Shown here: piece after piece, positions 6,041 through 10,536 of the stretch | Numbering within the stretch: position 1 is the stretch's first letter | Layout of the letters: each line of letters begins with the position of its first letter | Translations under genes and position numbers: made by a program | Notes under the pieces: generated by a model | Told to the model about the DNA's origin: nothing | The model's database searches: none | The model's input: the letters and a program-made list of their open reading frames with translations, nothing else | Assembly (NCBI GenBank): GCA_039925865.1 | Contig: JBDSYA010000313.1 | Span: forward strand, 1 to 10,536 | DNA length: 10,536 bases | Reading direction: 5' to 3' | Source: JBDSYA01 sp039925865 | GTDB lineage: Bacteria; Bacteroidota; Ignavibacteria; Tepidaquicellales; Tepidaquicellaceae

Positions 6041-7828
6041 TTGAATCTTACTGACGAACAATATGACATCATTAATTCTACCGGTGATATTAAAATAAAC
6101 GCAGTCGCCGGTTCAGGTAAAACTACTACCATTGTCGAGTATGCCAAGGCTCGTCCTGCAGGAAGCAAAATATTATATCTCGCTTTTAACAGATCAGTAA
6201 GAATGGAAGCTGTCAAGAAATTTGAAGATGAAGGCTTAAAGAATGTAACGGTTGAAACTGCACATTCACTTGCTTACAGGTATATAGTTTATGGAAGCAA
6301 TTATAAAGTGCAACCTCACCCCTACAAGTCTCATGAAATAGCAACTATCCTCGGTCTGAGATTAGCCGGTGAAAAGCACGGTGAACATATTATTGCAAAT
6401 CATATAAGTAAATTTATTTCATATTTCTGCAATAGTGCTTGTAAAAAAGTAAGTGAACTGAATTATGTTGATGTTGTTTCTGATCCAATTGCCAAAGCTT
6501 TTGTCGCAAAATATTATAGTTACATCGAAGATCAGACAAGACTTCTTTTAGGAAAAATGAACAACTGTGAAATTGAGATCACTCATGATTTCTATCTGAA
6601 AAAATTCCAGTTGTCGGAACCAATTCTGAATTTTGATTATATTTTATTTGATGAGGGTCAGGACGCTTCCTCTGCAATGCTCGACATTTTCTTTAAACAA
6701 AAAGCTGTGAAAGTAATAGTTGGTGATACTCATCAGCAGATATACGGCTGGCGTTACGCAGTTAACTCTCTTGAGAAAGCAGATTTCAAAACATATAATC
6801 TCACCCGAAGCTTCAGGTTCAGTCAGGACATTGCAGACCTTGCGATGGGTGTTTTGAAACTTAAGGAACAAATAACAAATTATGCGCCCGTTCCGATCAA
6901 AGGAATTGTCTCTTCAAAACAGGAAAATGTTAAAGCCATACTTGGGAGAACTAATCTTGGGTTATTGCTTAAAGCTATAGAGTTTGTTACAGAAAAGAAG
7001 AAATCCGGTTCTTTATACTTTGAAGGAAATTTTAATTCCTACACTTATGCAGATGATGGCGCATCACTTTATGATGTCCTGAATTTATTCAACGGCAGGC
7101 ATAAACTAATAAGGGATAAGCTGGTAAAGCAAATGAAAGACATGAAAGAGCTTCAGGATTTTATAAATAAAACTGAAGACTCGCAGTTCTCAATGCTTGT
7201 TGATATAGTGAAAAAGTATGGCAATGACATTCCGGGAATTATTAAAAAAATAAAAGACAAACACGTTGATAATAATAACAAGCATAAAGCAGAAATTATT
7301 TTTTCAACTGTCCACAGATGCAAAGGAATGGAGTATGATGTTGTTCATATAGTTAATGACTTTATAACCGCGGAAGGTCTTGAGAAAATTCTGAACGAGA
7401 CAAGGCATGATGAACTTAATATTTCCAGGCTTAATGAAGAGATCAATTTATTATACGTTGCTGTTACCAGAACTAAAAATATTGTTTACATTCCTGAAAC
7501 ATTGATGCCTGCAAATGTGAAAGCCTCTCCGCATATAAAGATCGTTAAAGCCGAGTCAAAGAAGTATTATAAGGACACATCTGAGTACGTCAAAGACAAA
7601 AAGAAAAAGAAACTTAACGTTCCTTCATATTCTTATGATCGTGTCCGCGTAGTACACAAAGCTGCTTACACTGCCTGGAATAAAAAAGCTGATGAAGAAC
7701 TGACAAAGATGTATTTACAAAATTTAAGCGTCAGCAGTATGGCGAAACATTTCGGAAGGACGGAAGGCGCAGTAACATCCAGAATAATTAAGCTACAGCT
7801 TGAGGAATCACATAGTGACCTAAAATAA
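6041..7828 (+). CDS. FBH1-like UvrD/Rep-family (SF1A) DNA helicase with C-terminal HTH
   Basis: The 595-residue protein carries the SF1A motif set: Q-motif LTDEQ at 3-7, Walker A AGSGKTT at 23-29, Ia LAFNRSVR at 47-54, Ib TAHSLAYR at 73-80, Walker B ILFDEGQD at 201-208, III VGDTHQQIYGWR at 227-238, IV LTRSFRF at 254-260, V STVHRCKGMEYD at 422-433 and VI LLYVAVTRTKN at 470-480. Spacing and wording (ITHDFYLKKFQL, the GDTHQQIY motif, a short 2B region) resemble eukaryotic FBH1, an anti-recombinase that strips RecA/Rad51 filaments, without its F-box. Walker B reads DEGQD where DEAQD or DExxD is usual. After a Lys-rich linker (510-525), residues 545-586 look like a Myb- or GcrA-like HTH: AWNKKADEELTKMY, then SMAKHFGRTEGAV, then RIIKL. 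The start is TTG at 6041; no ATG lies between it and the in-frame stop at 6002. Not in an operon. Confidence 0.9.
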   Translation: MNLTDEQYDIINSTGDIKINAVAGSGKTTTIVEYAKARPAGSKILYLAFNRSVRMEAVKKFEDEGLKNVTVETAHSLAYRYIVYGSNYKVQPHPYKSHEIATILGLRLAGEKHGEHIIANHISKFISYFCNSACKKVSELNYVDVVSDPIAKAFVAKYYSYIEDQTRLLLGKMNNCEIEITHDFYLKKFQLSEPILNFDYILFDEGQDASSAMLDIFFKQKAVKVIVGDTHQQIYGWRYAVNSLEKADFKTYNLTRSFRFSQDIADLAMGVLKLKEQITNYAPVPIKGIVSSKQENVKAILGRTNLGLLLKAIEFVTEKKKSGSLYFEGNFNSYTYADDGASLYDVLNLFNGRHKLIRDKLVKQMKDMKELQDFINKTEDSQFSMLVDIVKKYGNDIPGIIKKIKDKHVDNNNKHKAEIIFSTVHRCKGMEYDVVHIVNDFITAEGLEKILNETRHDELNISRLNEEINLLYVAVTRTKNIVYIPETLMPANVKASPHIKIVKAESKKYYKDTSEYVKDKKKKKLNVPSYSYDRVRVVHKAAYTAWNKKADEELTKMYLQNLSVSSMAKHFGRTEGAVTSRIIKLQLEESHSDLK

Positions 7829-7844
7829 ATTAATTTAATTAATA

Positions 7845-7975
7845 TAAGTTGACCGCTTATAACTTGAATGTTAAATCCTGACACGAATTTCAAAAAACAT
7901 ATTTTTTATTAATTCTCTTCAATTCGTGCAATTCGTGGCAAAAAAATCTGCTTGAAGAATGAAGCGGTCAACTTA
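7845..7975. mobile_element. 131-bp MITE-like element with 14-bp perfect TIRs
   Basis: TAAGTTGACCGCTT at 7845-7858 and AAGCGGTCAACTTA at 7962-7975 are perfect inverted copies. Inside, CACGAATT is mirrored by AATTCGTG, which occurs twice in tandem (AATTCGTGCAATTCGTGG at 7921-7938). The 9-bp word TTAATTAAT flanks both ends (7835-7843 and 7978-7986), one or two bases out from the repeats, a possible target duplication in AT-rich sequence. It encodes nothing. It lies 16 bp past the helicase stop and could also fold as a transcript-ending hairpin, but no T-tract follows. Confidence 0.55.
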
Positions 7976-8013
7976 AGTTAATTAATTTATAATTTAATAA
8001 TTTAAATAAAACT

Positions 8014-8781
8014 TTGAACATCGATAAATACTTAGAACGCATAAACTACAAAGGCAGCACGAGTCCTAACTTAGACAATCTGAGATCAATTCACAAGAAT
8101 CATCTTTATAATATTCCGTTTGAAAATCTCGATATTCATTCCAATAAAAAGATCATACTTGATACTGAGAAGCTTGAAGAGAAGATCTTAAGCAGCAAGC
8201 GTGGCGGTTATTGTTACGAGCTTAACGGGATTTTTTATGCTTTGCTTAATGAAATGGGATATAAAGTTAAAATGGTTTCAGCGAGAGTCAATAACGGTAA
8301 AGGCAGTTGGGGTGATGAGTTTGATCACATGGCTTTAGTTATTGAACTTGATGATTTATGGCTTGCTGATGTAGGGTTTGGTGATAATTTTATTGAACCG
8401 ATTACCATCGCTCTTATTAAACCTCAGAAGAATCTTAACGGCTGGTTTAAAATTTCAAAATATGAGGATGAAAGTGTTAACGGCGATTACCTCTTGATGT
8501 CACGTTCAGCTGACAACTCAGATTATTCAGGAGAATACATTTTTAAATTAGATAACCGTGACTGGAATGAGTTTGAAGGAATGAATGAATTTCATCAGAC
8601 ATCGCCCGATTCACATTTTACCCGTGGAAGAGTTTGTTCAATTGCCAAAGAAGGAGGAAGGGTTACTTTGAATGACAATAAATTAACAATTACTCAAGGG
8701 GATAAAAAAATAATTACAGAAGTTAATAGTGAAATAGAGTTTAATAGAAAACTATATGAATATTTTAAGATAGAGATATAA
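8014..8781 (+). CDS. nat: Arylamine N-acetyltransferase (NAT) family protein
   Basis: This 255-residue protein is a NAT. Members transfer an acetyl or other acyl group from acyl-CoA to arylamines, arylhydrazines or related amines through a Cys-His-Asp triad. The triad is visible as Cys67 in RGGYCYELN, His105 in FDHMALV and Asp119 in LADVGFGD, at the usual spacing (about 69/107/122 in characterised bacterial NATs). IPFENLDIH at 34-42 and RGGYC are N-terminal family signatures. It is slightly shorter than the typical 270-280 residues, mainly at the C-terminus. It is cytoplasmic. The start is TTG at 8014, as no in-frame ATG lies upstream. The leader is AT-rich without a Shine-Dalgarno site. It is downstream of the helicase but separated by 185 bp containing the 131-bp inverted-repeat element, so co-transcription is doubtful. 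The substrate cannot be read from sequence. Confidence 0.95.
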   Translation: MNIDKYLERINYKGSTSPNLDNLRSIHKNHLYNIPFENLDIHSNKKIILDTEKLEEKILSSKRGGYCYELNGIFYALLNEMGYKVKMVSARVNNGKGSWGDEFDHMALVIELDDLWLADVGFGDNFIEPITIALIKPQKNLNGWFKISKYEDESVNGDYLLMSRSADNSDYSGEYIFKLDNRDWNEFEGMNEFHQTSPDSHFTRGRVCSIAKEGGRVTLNDNKLTITQGDKKIITEVNSEIEFNRKLYEYFKIEI

Positions 8782-8888
8782 CTAGTTTAATTGACACTTT
8801 GTCTTCGCGAGATTATTCCGCAAACCAATATTTACAGATTGTATGAATTATCGTCGGGAACCCTGCGAAGGAGTGTTGTTGAATATTT

Positions 8889-10088
8889 TTATTTCAGTAA
8901 AACCATTTTTCTAACTGAAGCTAAGTTCCGTGCATTTTCAAGATTACTTGCAACTAATTTATAATAATAAACTCCACTTGCTAAACCCGCTCCACTGAAG
9001 TCAACTGAATAGCTGCCTGCATTCAAATCTTCTTTAACCAGAGTATTACACACTTTTCCTGATACGTCAATTACAGTTAACTCGACATACGCACTTTTTG
9101 TTAATTCAAAACTAATGGTTGTTGTTGGGTTAAATGGATTTGGAAAGTTTTGATGAAGTTTGAAATTCTCAGGTATCTCAGAATTTGTATTTGTAATTCC
9201 TATAATTTCAGATAAAGGTCGGCGCCATACATTTGGGCTATATGTGGCAGCAAAGATATAATTTCCAAGAATTGTTAACTTAAGAACTTTCAGATTTGAA
9301 AGTCCTTGATTTATTTGAATCCAACTTTCTCCTTCATTAGATGAATGGTAAACACCTTCACTACCTGTTCCCACAAAAATATTATTGTTGAGATGAATGA
9401 TAGTGAGCACCTCTTGTGTATCCATTGAGGTATGGTTCCATGTTTGCCCGTTATTTATTGAAGTAAAAACTCCATTTGTATCCGTACCTGCGAATAGTTT
9501 TTCTTCATATTTATCAAGAGCATTTACAGATTGGTTATTTAATTCACCCTGAAGCCAATTCATTCCATGGTTTGTTGAATAGTAAATTCCTCTTACTGGA
9601 GTTGCAACAAAAACATGTGTTTCAGTCAGAAGTAAGTCATAGGCTGCGTTGTTTAGAAATGAAGTATTTGTCCAATTCGATCCTTGGTCAAATGATAAAA
9701 AAACTCCATTATAAGTCCCTAAAACTATATTAGAACCTAAGCATGCAACAGATAATCCATCAACGTCAAAAGGAATACTACGAATCCAATTTATTCCATT
9801 ATTCTCGGATTTGTAAAGTCCATGTCTGCTTGATGTAACATAAGTGTAGTCACTTGAAACTGCAAAATCACGTATTTGATCAAATTCATAATTCCATTGA
9901 GTCCAAGTAGTACCCAAATCTGTTGATACGAAGACCCCGTTTTGATCAGTACCTGCCAACAAGTTAGTACCGGAGGCGGCTACTGAAAATAATATTAATT
10001 GATTTGGCCCGCTCATTTCTGTCCATTGAGGGTAAACAGGTAAACTTCTGAAGAAAAGAAATAGAGTCAGAATAAGTAAAGATCTCAT
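8889..10088 (-). CDS. Secreted Asp-box beta-propeller with T9SS type A sorting domain
   Basis: The 399-residue protein has a Sec signal peptide (residues 1-20, core LLILTLFLFF, likely cleavage after Pro20 or Gln21). Residues about 25-295 carry six Asp-box (BNR-like) motifs of the form S-x-D/N-x-G-x-x-W, at about 55-62, 94-101, 132-139, 171-178, 210-217 and 249-256, spaced about 38 residues. That is the period of a beta-propeller of the sortilin/YCF48 kind. Each box follows a strand of the AGTDQNGVF or GTYNGVF type. Residues 305-399 are the T9SS C-terminal sorting domain: HQNFPNPFNPTTTISFEL, then GKVCNTLVKEDLNAGSYSV, then LASGVYYYKL and terminal KMVLLK. The protein is predicted to be exported and surface-attached or released. 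Its ligand is unknown; Asp-boxes alone do not imply sialidase activity, and no sialidase active-site residues are apparent. Convergent with the NAT gene; ATG start. Confidence 0.9.
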   Translation of the reverse strand: MRSLLILTLFLFFRSLPVYPQWTEMSGPNQLILFSVAASGTNLLAGTDQNGVFVSTDLGTTWTQWNYEFDQIRDFAVSSDYTYVTSSRHGLYKSENNGINWIRSIPFDVDGLSVACLGSNIVLGTYNGVFLSFDQGSNWTNTSFLNNAAYDLLLTETHVFVATPVRGIYYSTNHGMNWLQGELNNQSVNALDKYEEKLFAGTDTNGVFTSINNGQTWNHTSMDTQEVLTIIHLNNNIFVGTGSEGVYHSSNEGESWIQINQGLSNLKVLKLTILGNYIFAATYSPNVWRRPLSEIIGITNTNSEIPENFKLHQNFPNPFNPTTTISFELTKSAYVELTVIDVSGKVCNTLVKEDLNAGSYSVDFSGAGLASGVYYYKLVASNLENARNLASVRKMVLLK

Positions 10089-10171
10089 AACTCTAATTTA
10101 TTTTTAAAGGTTAATTTACGGTTTTGAGTAATTATTTGAGTGGATAAAATATTTTTAATTTTAAAATTGAA

Positions 10172-10199
10172 TTTTTAAATTTTCATTTTTAAATTTTCA
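10172..10199. repeat. Tandem 14-bp AT-rich repeat
   Basis: TTTTTAAATTTTCA occurs twice without a gap (10172-10185 and 10186-10199) just beyond the stop codon of the GNAT-like gene. A truncated third copy runs into 10200-10205. It lies between a gene 3' end and the promoter region of the propeller gene. Confidence 0.6.
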
Positions 10200-10201
10200 T
10201 T

Positions 10202-10536
10202 TTAAGAAAGGCTCTTATCATATATCCTGTAAGTCTTATACACCCTCGCCCCAAGCTTTTCGGCCGTTTGCTTCATAGCAAGATTATCCTCAAGCACCCA
10301 TGATATTTCTGCACCGCGTATATTTCCTTTATTGCCAGCTTTAATAACATTTCGGTAAAAAACTGCATCGATACCCTTCTTATGATATTCTTTCTTAACG
10401 CCCATAATTATAACACGCAGCTGATTGATCTTCTTTTTATTAGCAAGAAATTTAAATATACCAAATGGAAAAAGTTTACCATTCAAACCTTTGATCGCCT
10501 GATTAATATCAGGAATGGCCAGTGAGAAGCCAATTG
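10202..10536 (-). CDS. GNAT-like acetyltransferase family protein, C-terminal part
   Basis: The minus-strand frame is open from the window edge to a TAA at 10202-10204, so the gene starts beyond 10536. The visible 110 residues read GFSLAIPDINQAIKGLNG, then KLFPFGIFKFL, then a beta strand and acyl-CoA-binding-like loop (RVIIMGVKKEYHKKGIDAVFY), then AEISWVLEDNLAMKQTAEKLGA and YKTYRIYDK. This is the second half of a long (about 370-400 aa) GNAT-like family common in bacteria, mostly annotated 'hypothetical' or 'N-acetyltransferase'. The V-x-x-x-Y-x-x-x-G-I-D stretch corresponds to GNAT motif A, and the EDN-x-x-M segment to motif B. A TTG at 10484-10486 is not a real start because family homology continues upstream. 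The substrate is unknown. Confidence 0.85.
   Translation of the reverse strand, partial: IGFSLAIPDINQAIKGLNGKLFPFGIFKFLANKKKINQLRVIIMGVKKEYHKKGIDAVFYRNVIKAGNKGNIRGAEISWVLEDNLAMKQTAEKLGARVYKTYRIYDKSLS

Noticed and set aside
6041..8781. Helicase and NAT genes as a defence or modification operon
   Set aside because: They are 185 bp apart with a MITE-like element between them, and no functional link between the two families is known to me.

Overview
The window is AT-rich and most genes stand alone, separated by long spacers. It most likely comes from the Ignavibacteriota or a related line of the Bacteroidota/Chlorobi group. The main clue is two secreted proteins (2125-3159 and 8889-10088, both minus) that end in a Type IX secretion (Por) sorting domain of the Ignavibacteria style, with a QN(Y/F)PNPFNP motif near its start and a terminal (R/K)M(I/V)LLK. 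Weak or A-rich leaders instead of clear Shine-Dalgarno sites, and several TTG starts, fit that group. The taxon is an inference.

Layout. Positions 1-933 hold an endolysin-like GH19 (chitinase-fold) gene on the minus strand, followed downstream by what looks like decayed coding sequence. Positions 934-2124 are mostly non-coding. They carry a near-perfect 18-bp-arm hairpin with a third partial copy, two abutting hairpins, and a 54-codon minus-strand ORF with its own intrinsic terminator. Positions 2125-3159 encode a T9SS-secreted protein that may have a GATase1-like fold. At 3379-3876 is yajQ (plus), convergent with rlpA (3956-4879, minus, DPBB plus SPOR domains); a hairpin lies between them with its T-tract on the rlpA strand. 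Positions 4880-6040 are a 1.16-kb gap with a degraded ORF and a palindromic dispersed-type repeat. From 6041 to 8781 are two plus-strand genes, an FBH1-like UvrD-family helicase with a C-terminal helix-turn-helix and an arylamine N-acetyltransferase. A 131-bp element with 14-bp perfect terminal inverted repeats separates them. At 8889-10088 is a T9SS-exported Asp-box beta-propeller. At the right edge is the C-terminal part of a GNAT-like protein that continues beyond the window.

The genes do not form one pathway. The recognisable roles are cell-wall metabolism (GH19, RlpA), surface or secreted proteins (two T9SS cargos), nucleotide signalling (YajQ), DNA repair or recombination control (helicase) and acyl transfer (NAT, GNAT). 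I see no defence system, CRISPR array, complete transposon or tRNA. The items most worth a second look are the helicase fused to a DNA-binding tail, the unannotated 54-aa ORF with its terminator, and several palindromic or MITE-like repeats in the spacers. I did not find convincing evidence for a wholly new system.
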